The notes: generated by a model not told the origin, from the sequence alone. A stretch of DNA of 64,000 bases from Mucilaginibacter sp. (GCA_028287895.1 JAQBOV010000046.1:1-64000); one strand, 5' to 3'. Counted from the stretch's first letter, positions 27,431 to 37,912 are shown. A program made the numbers and translations.

Positions 27431-28644
27431 TGCAAGTTCGTGAAATTATAAAAGTTCGTAAAGGAAAGGCCCCATTAGAAAGCGCAAAGGGTAATGAAAT
27501 AATATATCTTACGCCGGAATATTTACGAGGAAATTCAGCTCCAAATTACGTTGCTTATTCTAATAATCTAGTATTAGTTTCTGATGATGATGTTTTGTTG
27601 CTTTGGGATGGATCGAATGCGGGAGAGGTCTTTAATGGTAAGGTTGGTGCGCTAGCGTCAACAATGGTAAAGTTGCTTTTCGACGCAAAGCGCTATCATA
27701 AGGATTTTATTTATTATCATTTCAAATACCATGAGGCTTATATAAGGGCGCAAACAAATGGTTCCGGTATTCCACATGTTGACAAAGAAATATTAAATGG
27801 CATACAACTACTTCCATTTAATTATGATGTTCAAAAAAATTTATGCGAAATTTTAGCTTCTGTCGACTCTTGTATCATCCAAACCCGATCAGTCATAAAA
27901 AAGCAAGAACGTATCAAAATGGGAATGATGTTGGATTTGCTGACTTATGGGATCGATGAATCCGGTCAATTAAGGTCGTTTGAAAAACACAAATTCAATT
28001 TTAAAAACGGTATCAACGTGCCAGTAGAATGGGACGTTGATACCATTGATAGTCGTTGCTTGCAAAGCGCATTTGGTCCAAGATTTCCCGGAACTCTTTA
28101 TTCCCTTTCCGGAACGATTGGAACCTTGAGAACTACCGATTTAGATTTGGAAGGGAATATTGATTATTCAACTATTCCATTTGCCGCACTAAATCCAAAT
28201 GATTTTTCTAAACATCTACTTTTAGAAAATGACCTGCTTATTACCAGGAGTGGAACAGTTGGGCTCGTCTCAGTTTTCAAGAAACAGCATTTTGAAATAA
28301 TCCCAGGAGCTTTTTTGATTCGTTTTAGATTCAATGAGACTATTTTACCGGAATTTTTAAGATATTATTTTATAACTGAGCCGGGAAAAAGAAAGCTGTT
28401 GGACATTGCCGAAGGAGGAGTGCAAAAAAATATTAGGGGGTCTGCTATCTTAAAGCTCAATATACCAATACCTCCGAAAGAGGAACAGCAAATGATAGTC
28501 AATCGACTCGACGAAATTGAGAATTGCTTAAAACAAAACCACCTGTCACTCGCCAAACTTCAATCTCTTAAAAGCGGTTTAATGCAACACCTTCTAACTG
28601 GAGAAGTAAAAGTGCCAGAAAGTATCACAAATCCAGTAAATTAG
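27430..28644 (+). CDS. hsdS: Type I restriction specificity subunit
   Basis: 404 residues with two target-recognition domains, each followed by a conserved helix: first half ends PFNYDVQKNLCEILASVDSCI, second ends IPPKEEQQMIVNRLDEIENCL, then LKSGLMQHLLTGE. It directs the M and R subunits to a bipartite DNA site. The first TRD starts directly at the N-terminus and is short. Start is fixed by the TAATG junction with hsdM. Recognition sequence cannot be predicted. Confidence 0.9.
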   Translation: MQVREIIKVRKGKAPLESAKGNEIIYLTPEYLRGNSAPNYVAYSNNLVLVSDDDVLLLWDGSNAGEVFNGKVGALASTMVKLLFDAKRYHKDFIYYHFKYHEAYIRAQTNGSGIPHVDKEILNGIQLLPFNYDVQKNLCEILASVDSCIIQTRSVIKKQERIKMGMMLDLLTYGIDESGQLRSFEKHKFNFKNGINVPVEWDVDTIDSRCLQSAFGPRFPGTLYSLSGTIGTLRTTDLDLEGNIDYSTIPFAALNPNDFSKHLLLENDLLITRSGTVGLVSVFKKQHFEIIPGAFLIRFRFNETILPEFLRYYFITEPGKRKLLDIAEGGVQKNIRGSAILKLNIPIPPKEEQQMIVNRLDEIENCLKQNHLSLAKLQSLKSGLMQHLLTGEVKVPESITNPVN

Positions 28645-28651
28645 CGAAAAC

Positions 28652-31600
28652 ATGGCTGGCAACAATTATATACAAAGGATGACAGAGAAGAAATTCGTTG
28701 AGGATTCTTTTCTGGAGCAGCTCGAAAAAATGGTTGACGGCCTGCAATGGTCAGTCGTCCGGCTGGACAATGAGCAAATACCCGCAGACACTGGCAGAAC
28801 GTATTTCTCGGAAGTTGTTTTACCAGGCAAATTAACAGCGGCGTTGCAAAAAATCAACCCGTGGCTAGAGGAAGATCAGGTAGATGACTTACTGGCACGT
28901 ATCACAAACTTTCACAAGGCCTCATTACTGGAAAATAACAAACATGTGCTACAAGTTTTGCTGGAGGGTACTTCTGTAGCAGAAAACCGTAAGACGGATG
29001 TTCAACATCCTAAAGTTAGATATATTGACTTAGAAAATCCCGCTAACAATAATTACACAGCAGTATCGCAATTTAAAATACGGGTGACCGGCACCGAGAA
29101 GCACATTTACCCGGATATACTGCTTTTTGTCAATGGCCTGCCATTGGTAATTATTGAATGTAAATCGCCAAAAGCTGACGAGCCAATTGACGAAGCGATT
29201 GATCAAATGCTGCGGTATAGCGGGCAACGAGGTTATGATAAAGAAGGCGTTCCATCATTATTTTGGTATAACCAATTACTGGTCGCCACTTGCAGGGATA
29301 CTGCCATGTTCGGCACCATAACAACACATGGTAAAAAGCATTTTTATCGCTGGACAGATCCTTATCCTAAGAACCTCGACGATTTAGAACATGGACTGTC
29401 TTCGCCCAATGACCAACAACGATTGGTACAAGGAATGCTCTGGCCTCAAAATTTACTGAGCATTCTCAAAACTTTCACGATCTTTTCTGCCACCGATGGT
29501 GGAAAAACTATTAAAGTGGTCGGACGCTACCAACAATTCCGGAGCGTACATAAAACCATTCATCGACTGCTGACCGGCAAAAACCGGCGGGAAAGAGGAG
29601 GTATTGTTTGGCATACACAAGGCTCGGGAAAATCTTTAACGATGGTGTTCCTGATCAGGGAGATGTATCATCATCCGACATTACAGGAATATAAAATTGT
29701 TTTGCTGACAGATAGAAGGCAACTTGATCAGCAGATAACGGAAACCGCCGAACATGCGGGCTATCACATCAGCAACCCTCAAAATATAGCGGAACTAAAG
29801 ACAGCTATCCGCAGTGGTAATTCTGAGATTGTTTCTTGTATGATCCATAAGTTTCAGGAGCGTGACATGCAGCAGGTATTTCCGGTATTGAACACCTCCG
29901 AGAAAATCTTGATTTTAACAGACGAAGCACACCGTACTCAGTATACTTTGTTGGGCGCTAATTTGGACCAGGCAATGCCGAACGCTACGAGGATAGCGTT
30001 CACTGGTACCCCTATTGAAAAAACGGAGAGTACTTTTGGTGAATATATTGATAAATACACGATGCGGCAGGCCATAGATGATGGCGTAACGTTAAAAATC
30101 ATCTATGAGGGGCGTACTCACGAAGCACTGGTAAATGATCGTACTGGAATGGACCGGCGTTTTACAGATGTATTCAGCGATTATAATGTTGTCGAGCGGT
30201 TGCAGATTTTAGGCTATGGCTCCAGGCGCGCTTACTTGGAAGCATGGGATGTGATTAAAGAAAAAGCAAAAGATATGCTCCGGCACTATGTAGAACACGT
30301 CTTTAGTAACGGTTTTAAAGCTCAAGTTGTCGCTACAAGTAAAGAAGCAGCGCACCGTTACAAAACAGCTTTTGACGAGGCTTTACCAGAACTTATTGCA
30401 GAATTGTCGTTAAATAATGAATACGCAATAAACATAGCTAAGTTAAGTCAGTTAGAAATTTCTGCTGTACTTTCCTTTGCACACAATGATGAACCCCATT
30501 TGCAGCAATATGGAAACTCTGCTTTGCAAAAGCAGCAAATTGCCGGGTTTAAAATGCCGTTTGGTAAAGTTGAAAAGAAAGATGGGCAAAAGATAAATGG
30601 TAATCTGGGCATTCTGATCGTTGTAGACATGCTGCTAACTGGCTTCGATGCACCTATAGAACAAGTCCTTTATATCGATAAGATCATTATTGCCCATAAC
30701 TTATTACAGGCAATTGCCAGGGTGAACCGCGTCGGACCTGAGGACAAGGAAGTCGGTTTCGTAGTTGATTATGTGGGTATAGGAGATCATTTGGGATTGG
30801 CGCTGGACGTGTACGACGAAAAAGAAAAAAAGGATATTTTGGCTTGCCTTGGCGACGAGAGTCAATTGTTGGTTGATCTGGCCACCGCTGCACAAAATGT
30901 GAAAGACCTTTTACAAGCTTGGAACTTAGACGGATCAGACGATTACGATGCCTTTTTTGATTTTTTTTATGATGAAGATCAGCGACACGAATACATCAAA
31001 GCTTTCCAGGCTTTTACCAGTGCAATGAATCAGGTTTTACCCAGGAAAGAAGCCTTAAAGTATTTACCAGAATTTCTATATTATACAGAGATAAACGCGA
31101 CAGCAGGTAAACATTTGCGGGATAGCCGGTTGAGCATGAAAGGCGTCCCCAGGAAATTAAGGGCTATTGCGGATGAATATTTGATGACCCGGGGCATTGA
31201 TGTAAAAGTTGGACCGATTTCAATCATGGATGAAAACTTTATCAATGAAGTTGGCATGAGAAACAGATCGAAAACCAAAGCTGCTGAGATTGAGCATGCG
31301 ATGCGCCATCATATAGATATAAATATAGATGACGACCCTGATTTGTATGCGTCCTTTGCCACAGCAATTGAAGACATATTAGAACGTTTTGCCGGCAATT
31401 GGGAGGTCATCTATCAAAAGCTGGAAGAACTTCGGAGAAAGTTGAAAGACCAGGAGAAAGAACCGACTTATGGCCTGCACAAGAAAAAACAAATGCCCTT
31501 TTTCAGGATACTGAAAAATGAGCTGTATGCTGATCAGGAAATTAGTGAAGAAAACATTTCCATTCTCGTGGCACTTACCAAAGAGATCGTAGAATACCTG

Positions 31601-31789
31601 CATGTGGAATTAAAATTTACCGGATTTTGGCGCAATAATATCGCTCAAAGCAGGTTAAAAGGAGAGGTAATGAAGTTACTGATCTCACCTGATTTTGTAA
31701 AGCTCCCAGGTATGTTTGAAAGAAGAAATGAGTTAACAAGCAGAATTATGGAAACTGCCAGGCGCAAGACGGAATTGTTATCAGCTTGA
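28652..31789 (+). CDS. hsdR: Type I restriction endonuclease/translocase subunit
   Basis: 1045 residues, full family length. N-terminal PD-(D/E)xK nuclease with PLVIIECKSPKA (about 165-176). SF2 translocase motifs follow: Walker A HTQGSGKSL (about 323), DEAH box LTDEAHRTQ (about 424), FTGTPIE (about 450), and LLTGFDAP and QAIARVNR in the second RecA lobe. The helical C-terminus contacts the M subunit. It starts 8 bp after hsdS in one operon. Cuts unmodified foreign DNA after ATP-driven translocation. Confidence 0.94.
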   Translation: MAGNNYIQRMTEKKFVEDSFLEQLEKMVDGLQWSVVRLDNEQIPADTGRTYFSEVVLPGKLTAALQKINPWLEEDQVDDLLARITNFHKASLLENNKHVLQVLLEGTSVAENRKTDVQHPKVRYIDLENPANNNYTAVSQFKIRVTGTEKHIYPDILLFVNGLPLVIIECKSPKADEPIDEAIDQMLRYSGQRGYDKEGVPSLFWYNQLLVATCRDTAMFGTITTHGKKHFYRWTDPYPKNLDDLEHGLSSPNDQQRLVQGMLWPQNLLSILKTFTIFSATDGGKTIKVVGRYQQFRSVHKTIHRLLTGKNRRERGGIVWHTQGSGKSLTMVFLIREMYHHPTLQEYKIVLLTDRRQLDQQITETAEHAGYHISNPQNIAELKTAIRSGNSEIVSCMIHKFQERDMQQVFPVLNTSEKILILTDEAHRTQYTLLGANLDQAMPNATRIAFTGTPIEKTESTFGEYIDKYTMRQAIDDGVTLKIIYEGRTHEALVNDRTGMDRRFTDVFSDYNVVERLQILGYGSRRAYLEAWDVIKEKAKDMLRHYVEHVFSNGFKAQVVATSKEAAHRYKTAFDEALPELIAELSLNNEYAINIAKLSQLEISAVLSFAHNDEPHLQQYGNSALQKQQIAGFKMPFGKVEKKDGQKINGNLGILIVVDMLLTGFDAPIEQVLYIDKIIIAHNLLQAIARVNRVGPEDKEVGFVVDYVGIGDHLGLALDVYDEKEKKDILACLGDESQLLVDLATAAQNVKDLLQAWNLDGSDDYDAFFDFFYDEDQRHEYIKAFQAFTSAMNQVLPRKEALKYLPEFLYYTEINATAGKHLRDSRLSMKGVPRKLRAIADEYLMTRGIDVKVGPISIMDENFINEVGMRNRSKTKAAEIEHAMRHHIDINIDDDPDLYASFATAIEDILERFAGNWEVIYQKLEELRRKLKDQEKEPTYGLHKKKQMPFFRILKNELYADQEISEENISILVALTKEIVEYLHVELKFTGFWRNNIAQSRLKGEVMKLLISPDFVKLPGMFERRNELTSRIMETARRKTELLSA

Positions 31790-31791
31790 TA

Positions 31792-32466
31792 ATGGATTAT
31801 AAAATACATTATTCCCAAAGAAGGAAAACTCTGCGTATTACAGTTGAACGGGACCGATCTGTTACGGTTCAGGCACCTGAGCATTACCCGGTAGAAAAAA
31901 TAGAAAACTGGCTGGAGAAGAAAATAGAATGGATAAAGTCTAAACAGGAACATCCGCAAAAGTATCCAACCCCAGTCCCCGTCAAAGATTTTGTTTCGGG
32001 ATCTTCTTTTATGTTTATGGGTAATAAATATTTGCTTGAAATAACGAGCCTTCCCAACAAACAACATTTTTATTTTGACAATAAGTTTTACGTAAATGTC
32101 GATTATAAGCAAAAGGCAGAGTCTTTGCTTGAAAAATGGTACAGGCAGCAGGCTAGAGCTTCACTTATTCCCAAAATTGAGTTTTACGCAAAAAATCTTG
32201 GGGTAAATTATAAAAGGGTTGCGATTTCCAAACTCAAATACCGTTGGGGTTCCTGTTCTCCAAGCGGGAATCTGAACTTTAACTGGCGCATTATTAAAGC
32301 CCCAATTTTTGTAGTCAATTATATCCTTGTACACGAATTGGCGCACCTTATTGAACTCAATCACTCAGCAGAATTTTGGAATATTGTCAGCGTTCAAGTA
32401 CCGGATTACCAAAAAGCGATAGCTTGGCTAAAAGATAATGGACTGCTACTGGAAATGGATTTTTAA
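31792..32466 (+). CDS. YgjP-like (WLM/M48-type) metallopeptidase
   Basis: About 225 residues of the YgjP/DUF45 family. The C-terminal zinc site is clear: HELAHLIELNHSAEFW, a H-E-x-x-H with third ligand His 5-6 residues on, preceded by the family segment YRWGSCSPSGNLNFNW. The start is the ATG at 31792, 2 bp past the hsdR stop. Genes of this family are very often the last gene of type I R-M operons, where the function is unproven; processing or turnover of HsdR is an inference. Confidence 0.88.
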   Translation: MDYKIHYSQRRKTLRITVERDRSVTVQAPEHYPVEKIENWLEKKIEWIKSKQEHPQKYPTPVPVKDFVSGSSFMFMGNKYLLEITSLPNKQHFYFDNKFYVNVDYKQKAESLLEKWYRQQARASLIPKIEFYAKNLGVNYKRVAISKLKYRWGSCSPSGNLNFNWRIIKAPIFVVNYILVHELAHLIELNHSAEFWNIVSVQVPDYQKAIAWLKDNGLLLEMDF

Positions 32467-32492
32467 TAGGTAACGCTTATATTCAATCTATC

Positions 32493-33362
32493 TCAATTGA
32501 TAATTTCAATACCTGCAGCAGGTCTCAATACTGGAAAATCTAAGGTTTCAATAGTTCTATTTTTAAAGACGTCGGTAATATATTCATGGAATTGAAATGG
32601 GCTTGTCGTCAATGTATCTCTCTCGGCTAATAAGGATGTAATCCAGCCTGTAAACCCAATCAGCGAATTTGCTTTGAGATTGAAAAGTTTAAGCGTGCCC
32701 TTCACCTTACCTTCCGGTAAAATTTCGTAGGTCTTAGCCATCATTTTACCTGCTTCTAAAAATAGCACTACATCTGGCAGATCATCTTCAATCTCAGCAG
32801 GGGTATTAATATCTGTCAAGCTAAATTTTTCACCTCCTTTATAACAAAATGCAGCCATTGCAATGGGCGGTGCCGATGACATCATTGTCATTTCCATTTT
32901 CCCTTTCACCGCTCTGGCAATTTTATTATCCAACCTCCATATTTCATCCTTTATGCTGGGATGAAAAGTTGGTACAAAACGTTTTAAATTTCGCGATTTG
33001 TTTTGAATATCGGCAAACTCTTGGGCATTAAAGTTAGATTTTACCTCAATTACCATTTTTACAGATTCCGCAAAAAAAAGTGATGAACTGCCTTGAATAT
33101 GAACTTTAGGATAATCAAAACTGTCCCAGACAATAATGTCTGATTGATTACTTTCATAATCCCGTTGGAACTCGATTCCCATAAATTGACCTGTTCCTAT
33201 GGAGTACTTCCCTGGTAAAAACTCTTTTAGAAAAATGTTAATAATCTGCTCGCGGTGTTCCCCGATTATTCCGTGATGACTAAGGATAGCTTGTTCAGCT
33301 GCGGCAGATATTTCTTTTGTTTTAGAGGTAAAATAACTATATAGTTTTTCAATATTTTTCAT
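32493..33362 (-). CDS. DUF6602-like protein, possible PD-(D/E)xK nuclease
   Basis: 289 residues of a family I recall as DUF6602. The middle has QSDIIVWD (about 82-89) followed by MVIEVKSNF (about 111-119). That spacing of an Asp and E-x-K on a beta strand is typical of PD-(D/E)xK nucleases. No membrane segment. It is the third gene of a minus-strand unit after the DUF4062-like and RecQ genes, 8 bp after the recQ stop. It may be the nuclease partner of the helicase; that is inference. Confidence 0.7.
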   Translation of the reverse strand: MKNIEKLYSYFTSKTKEISAAAEQAILSHHGIIGEHREQIINIFLKEFLPGKYSIGTGQFMGIEFQRDYESNQSDIIVWDSFDYPKVHIQGSSSLFFAESVKMVIEVKSNFNAQEFADIQNKSRNLKRFVPTFHPSIKDEIWRLDNKIARAVKGKMEMTMMSSAPPIAMAAFCYKGGEKFSLTDINTPAEIEDDLPDVVLFLEAGKMMAKTYEILPEGKVKGTLKLFNLKANSLIGFTGWITSLLAERDTLTTSPFQFHEYITDVFKNRTIETLDFPVLRPAAGIEIIN

Positions 33363-33370
33363 GCTGTTGC

Positions 33371-34981
33371 TTAGTTGAAATATTCATATATCTCTTTTTC
33401 TGGCTGCGCACTTTTAATCATCTTTTGTAAGGCTTTCAGTTGAGTAGTTTTAAATTCAACTATCGCCATTGATGCTTCTATAATTTCATAAGCAATATCA
33501 ATTGGAACCTCGTCATAATCGGACACGAAAAATAGTTTCTTTTCCAGCGCTTTAAATGTCTTTATCTTCCCGGACAGTTCCTGATCAAAAATATAGTTAA
33601 TCAATTCTTGAAGGGATAATTGCGACTTTTCAGCAGCCCGGACAAAATTGTTTCCGAATTCCATGCGTTCTAAAATGGAGTTCCAATATGGATTTTCCTT
33701 TTTGAATTTTATGCTTTTTGGTGTGCCATTTACTTCACCTATAAATCGTAGCGCACCATTTTTCTCTAATAAATATCTAAAGAAATTTAGATTTTGAGCA
33801 GAATAATTGCTGTATTCAACTGCCTGGATTTTGTTAGCATTGCCTTCCAATCCAAACTTTTTGAAACTCTCATTTATTCTTTCCAGGCTTAATTGCTGGG
33901 GTTCAATATGCTCTTCTATTTTGTAGTCAAAGTTTTTCTCAGACCATAATAAATAACAATTCGCGATACTGCATAGTCTTTTATCTCTTGCCGCTCTCCC
34001 AACCTGCTGGTAATACTCTTCGATTGAATTGGGGATATGATAATGTATAATTGTATCAATGTCCGGAATGTTCATGCCCATTCCGAACGCAGTAGTAGCA
34101 CACAGAACCGTTATTCCAACATTTATATACTGTTCGTACACTTTCTTTTTTTCATCATTATCCATGGCGGAATAATACTGGCCAACAGTATATCCCTTTT
34201 GACTTAGTTTTTCTGCGATTTTACGGCACCTGTTAACGGAATAGAAATAGATAATAGCTTTTTTGATCTTGGCCGACTCCAGTAGTTCGTATATTTTTTC
34301 ATCTTTTTCAGATTCTTCATCAACCTCTATAAAGTTGAGATGAAGTTCCGATCTTATAAAGTTTTTTTCTATGAAAATAGCCGATGGTGAAATTTGATAC
34401 GCTTCGATGATGTCGTTACGAGCCTTTATTCCCAACGTCGCAGTCAAAGCCAATGTAACTGGTTTTAACCCATTGTCCGTTATAAATTCAATGAATTCCT
34501 CGATCTGACCATATTCTGGCCTGAAATCTATCCCCCATTGACTCACACAATGTGCTTCGTCCACAACAACCATGTTGACCTTTAAAACGGATTTCAAAAC
34601 TGCAGCCCTGAAAAAACTATTCTGTAGTCGCTCAGGTGAAAGAAAGAGGATTTTGGGTGGGTTGACTGAAAAGTTCCGAAGCAAGATTCTTTGGTCCTGG
34701 AAAGAAATATCAGATGTAATGCCTATTGCGACTACACCCGCTTCCTTCAAGATATTTACCTGTTCTTTTATCAATGCGGTAAGAGGAGACACAACAATAG
34801 TTAACCCGTCGAGTTCCTGGGCAGCTAACTGGTAGATAATGGATTTTCCTTTGCCTGTCGGAGCAATACACAATGTATTTTGCCCATTAAGCAAGCTGGT
34901 TATAGCATCTTTCTGAAAAGTATATAGTTGCGATATGCCTTCCGTAAGAACACGATATTTATGGAGTAGTTGATCAGACAT
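33371..34981 (-). CDS. RecQ-family DNA helicase (defence-associated)
   Basis: 536 residues with the RecQ core: Walker A APTGKGKS (about 40-47), DEAHCVSQWGIDFRPEY (about 138-154, the RecQ-specific DEAH plus Q-W), ALTATL, AFGMGMNIPDI and QQVGRAARD. It unwinds DNA 3' to 5' with ATP. The Zn-binding and HRDC domains of housekeeping RecQ are not visible; the last 170 residues are helical and unlike RecQ. It overlaps the upstream DUF4062-like gene by 8 bp. Probably not the general repair enzyme but part of a three-gene cassette. Confidence 0.88.
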   Translation of the reverse strand: MSDQLLHKYRVLTEGISQLYTFQKDAITSLLNGQNTLCIAPTGKGKSIIYQLAAQELDGLTIVVSPLTALIKEQVNILKEAGVVAIGITSDISFQDQRILLRNFSVNPPKILFLSPERLQNSFFRAAVLKSVLKVNMVVVDEAHCVSQWGIDFRPEYGQIEEFIEFITDNGLKPVTLALTATLGIKARNDIIEAYQISPSAIFIEKNFIRSELHLNFIEVDEESEKDEKIYELLESAKIKKAIIYFYSVNRCRKIAEKLSQKGYTVGQYYSAMDNDEKKKVYEQYINVGITVLCATTAFGMGMNIPDIDTIIHYHIPNSIEEYYQQVGRAARDKRLCSIANCYLLWSEKNFDYKIEEHIEPQQLSLERINESFKKFGLEGNANKIQAVEYSNYSAQNLNFFRYLLEKNGALRFIGEVNGTPKSIKFKKENPYWNSILERMEFGNNFVRAAEKSQLSLQELINYIFDQELSGKIKTFKALEKKLFFVSDYDEVPIDIAYEIIEASMAIVEFKTTQLKALQKMIKSAQPEKEIYEYFN

Positions 34982-36434
34982 TTACTTTGTGGGGCTTTTT
35001 AAGCTTGTCTATGTCCTTCTTGTGTAGCTGTTCAATTTCTATCAGAAAAAGATTGGCGTATCCGTATTTCAATTTATCATTGGCTACGATCTTGTATTTG
35101 GCAAGGTGTGTCTTTAAAAGTTTAAAGATGATATGGTTATAAAATGTAAAATGATCGTATAAGTAATCGTAATTATGAATTGTTCTGAACTGACCATTGT
35201 AGGTGTCATCTACGACAAACTCCCTTGACTCATTAGTTAAATAAAATAATCCCCAAATGCTTTTTCTGGTCATCAATGTGAAAAGATCTGGTGCATACTT
35301 GTGTAATATTTCCGATCTGATCCCCTTACCTATCACACCTCTTAAGAGCGTCGGTGGGTGAACTAAGATGCTATATTTAAAATCATCTGGAGATTTTTCT
35401 TTACCTGAAGAAACTTTTTCTGGTATGTTATTTTTATAAGTGTTTACCGCATTTAATATATTTTCAATCGTATCTCGGATAAGGTAAGCTTCAGCTTTCT
35501 CAAATGAATGGCGGTAGCGATCAAGTTCTCGTTCTGGATTTTTTAGTGCGCCGTGCACCGTCCACAATTCTTCAGCGAAAATTTGATTTTTCAATTCATC
35601 CTGATCATATTCCTTGATTCGATCAAATGAAACCTGCAGTTTTTCACAATAATCTTTAATGCGCTGCTCCCATTCAGCAATCTTTTGTTTAAGCGCTTTT
35701 AATTCTTCTTTGTTTTTGTTAGCCTTGCTAAGTTTCATTCCATTTGGAAGAATATTTTCTCCCTCATCGATAATGTTGAATACCCGAGACCAATAAACTT
35801 TGAAGTTTTTCTCAATTAAACTCTGAATATCTTTAGGATCTCCATACTCAACACCAGTATTATCAATTTCTTCTTCGGGTGGATGTTTGGCTTCATCAGC
35901 GGGTAATTCCTTTACTAAGCTTTCGGATAAGATCAAGTTCATGACGTCTGAGATGTGCCGCCTGAACATCTTTTTAAATTCGCTTTCGCTTGAAAATGTC
36001 CAATAAAGATTTTGCGCTTTATGTTGGTTTTTAAAATCAGTGACCTTTTTATTTTGCTCGTCATTTAATAATGATGGCTTAATCGGTTTATCCGAAAAAT
36101 ACAGCATTAGGGGAAGTTGCTTCTTGATTGATAACAAAATTTCTTCTTCAGTAGCGGAACCTGCGGTTTTTGTCGGAAATCCAAACTTGGTCCAAAACAT
36201 GCCGACAACGATATCTGCATGATTTAAGACCTGTTGATTAATGGCTTCCTGGGGGTGTAAACCATAAATGGGATAAGCGTGTGTTTCCCAATCTTGAACT
36301 TCAATTCTGACGTTTTTTGCTTCACCCTGTAACCGATTCCACTCTGCACAAAGTGCGCGTACAATGTTTTTTTCTTCAACAATATCGGTCGGGCAAGCCA
36401 AAAATAATATAAAGGTTTTGGTTTCTTTAGGCAT
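34974..36434 (-). CDS. DUF4062/TIR-like N-terminal domain protein
   Basis: 486 residues. Residues 8-115 have the DUF4062 pattern: FLACPTDIVEEKNIV at the first strand, a strand with ADIVVGMFWTKFGFP, SATEEEI at a helix and LPLMLYFSD as a late strand. DUF4062 is a TIR/TCAD-type fold seen in immune-like proteins. Then a coiled coil (about 235-320) and a C-terminal domain I do not recognise. It heads the cassette with the RecQ-like helicase (8-bp overlap) and the DUF6602-like protein. A sensor/signalling role is likely; no enzymatic activity is proven by the sequence. Confidence 0.7.
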   Translation of the reverse strand: MPKETKTFILFLACPTDIVEEKNIVRALCAEWNRLQGEAKNVRIEVQDWETHAYPIYGLHPQEAINQQVLNHADIVVGMFWTKFGFPTKTAGSATEEEILLSIKKQLPLMLYFSDKPIKPSLLNDEQNKKVTDFKNQHKAQNLYWTFSSESEFKKMFRRHISDVMNLILSESLVKELPADEAKHPPEEEIDNTGVEYGDPKDIQSLIEKNFKVYWSRVFNIIDEGENILPNGMKLSKANKNKEELKALKQKIAEWEQRIKDYCEKLQVSFDRIKEYDQDELKNQIFAEELWTVHGALKNPERELDRYRHSFEKAEAYLIRDTIENILNAVNTYKNNIPEKVSSGKEKSPDDFKYSILVHPPTLLRGVIGKGIRSEILHKYAPDLFTLMTRKSIWGLFYLTNESREFVVDDTYNGQFRTIHNYDYLYDHFTFYNHIIFKLLKTHLAKYKIVANDKLKYGYANLFLIEIEQLHKKDIDKLKKPHKVNV

Positions 36435-36803
36435 TTTAAAATATCAGCTAGCTAAATGCAATGTATGAATATATAAACTAGGCGTCAATATTTTTTCAGA
36501 TAGTGTTATTGCAAAATAGAATGGCCATATGGCTATTATTTAAATAACAAGATATTTTAACCGATTTTTATTTTTATGATGTCTCGTATACACGTTGTAT
36601 AATAAGGGCATTGAGCTGTAACTGCCCTGTGCGCCCAACTGTACAGTATTATGTCCGTAACGGTTATTGATGCTGTATAATGCTTAGCCGGGGTGGTAAG
36701 CTTAGCCTACTGAACAACAGATTATTCAAATAGCAATAACGGCCGTCTTGACCTGTTTTTCGTTGGGTTATCAGTAATTTTGCATTCGAATATTTAAAAA
36801 CCC
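36435..36803. other. Divergent intergenic region, 369 bp
   Basis: Separates the minus-strand DUF4062-RecQ-DUF6602 cassette from the plus-strand HNH-KAP cassette, so it should hold both promoters. AT-rich on the left, mixed on the right. No gene, hairpin or convincing promoter pair could be called. Confidence 0.4.
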
Positions 36804-37883
36804 ATGTACAGACTAACTTTTGATATCTTTCCGGATACCGGCGAATCCAGGACTTCCTTATTTGGACCGGAAGTTGAAGAAAACAGGGAAAAATTTGACC
36901 TGCTGCACAGGGTATATGATATTGCTGCGATCCGTACGACACATCCAAATCATGTCTCGCCGCTCAAACCCAAACCAGAGCGGATGTGCCGCTTCTGCGG
37001 ACGAAAAGCCGACGAAGTAAAATTCAAAAAAAGGGCGCATCTGATGTCAGAGCTCTTAGGGAACAAAGTCCTTTTTTCTGATTTTGAATGTGATGAATGC
37101 AACGGCAAATTCAGTAAGTATGAAGATCAGCTTGCTAACTACCTCGGTATTTTTCGTAGTGTAAACGGCACGAGAGGGAAAGATGGGCCTATCAAATATA
37201 AATCACCGGATGAAAGTTTTGTGATCATGCATGGTAAATTACCTGTGCCGGGTGAGCCGGATGGGCTGATCATCGAATCCAGAGGCGAAGATAAGAACCA
37301 TTTTACCTTTGACACCGAAGGAAGGCTGATGACCGTACATGCACCGCAACATTCTTACCGGCCTTACCAGGTTTACAAAGCACTTTTGAAAATGGCATTG
37401 GGCCTGATCAAAGAAAAGGAAGTTGAAGATTATTTGTTTCTTTTAGACCAACTGATCAATACAGAGGAACAAGGAGATCAGACAAGTCCGTTCAACAAAG
37501 TGCTGATCACACGTCATCCCGGGCCGGGGTATCCTTCCCCGACGATGTTGCTGTTCAAAAAAAAGGCGGAAATTGCCGAGGCATTTCCTACCCATATTTT
37601 TTGCCTGCTGTATGACCATTATATGTTTCAAATCTTTGTACCCTGCAATAAAAAAGATCAATGGATGTACGATGGCATGCAAAACATTAACCTGCCCTAT
37701 GTACCTCCGTTTCTGGATAAATACTTTGTAAAGCAGTTTGGTAAACCCAAAGGAAGGGTGATGGATTGTCGGTCAAATGAAAAAGTGAAGGGTAGTATTC
37801 AGGACTTTTCATTTTCTTTCGGCGGCTATGAGGACACGATCTTCGACGAAGAAGGTAACGTCAAAGAGGTAAGAAAGGGCTAA
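36804..37883 (+). CDS. HNH endonuclease
   Basis: 359 residues. A Zn-ribbon/HNH core lies at about 62-110: CRFCG (C62, C65), then AHLMSELLGN with the catalytic-type His79, then CDECNGKFSKYE (C96, C99, N100). This is the pattern of HNH_5-like nucleases used as effectors in several defence systems. The C-terminal 250 residues are a conserved but unassigned domain. It is followed by the KAP NTPase gene 29 bp on, same strand. Expected DNA cleavage; trigger unknown. Confidence 0.82.
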   Translation: MYRLTFDIFPDTGESRTSLFGPEVEENREKFDLLHRVYDIAAIRTTHPNHVSPLKPKPERMCRFCGRKADEVKFKKRAHLMSELLGNKVLFSDFECDECNGKFSKYEDQLANYLGIFRSVNGTRGKDGPIKYKSPDESFVIMHGKLPVPGEPDGLIIESRGEDKNHFTFDTEGRLMTVHAPQHSYRPYQVYKALLKMALGLIKEKEVEDYLFLLDQLINTEEQGDQTSPFNKVLITRHPGPGYPSPTMLLFKKKAEIAEAFPTHIFCLLYDHYMFQIFVPCNKKDQWMYDGMQNINLPYVPPFLDKYFVKQFGKPKGRVMDCRSNEKVKGSIQDFSFSFGGYEDTIFDEEGNVKEVRKG

Positions 37884-37912
37884 CCGGCTTAAATTTAAAA
37901 GAATTAAAAATC

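Noticed and set aside
31645..32112. 155-aa minus-strand ORF over the hsdR/ygjP junction
   Set aside because: Shadow of two solid genes.
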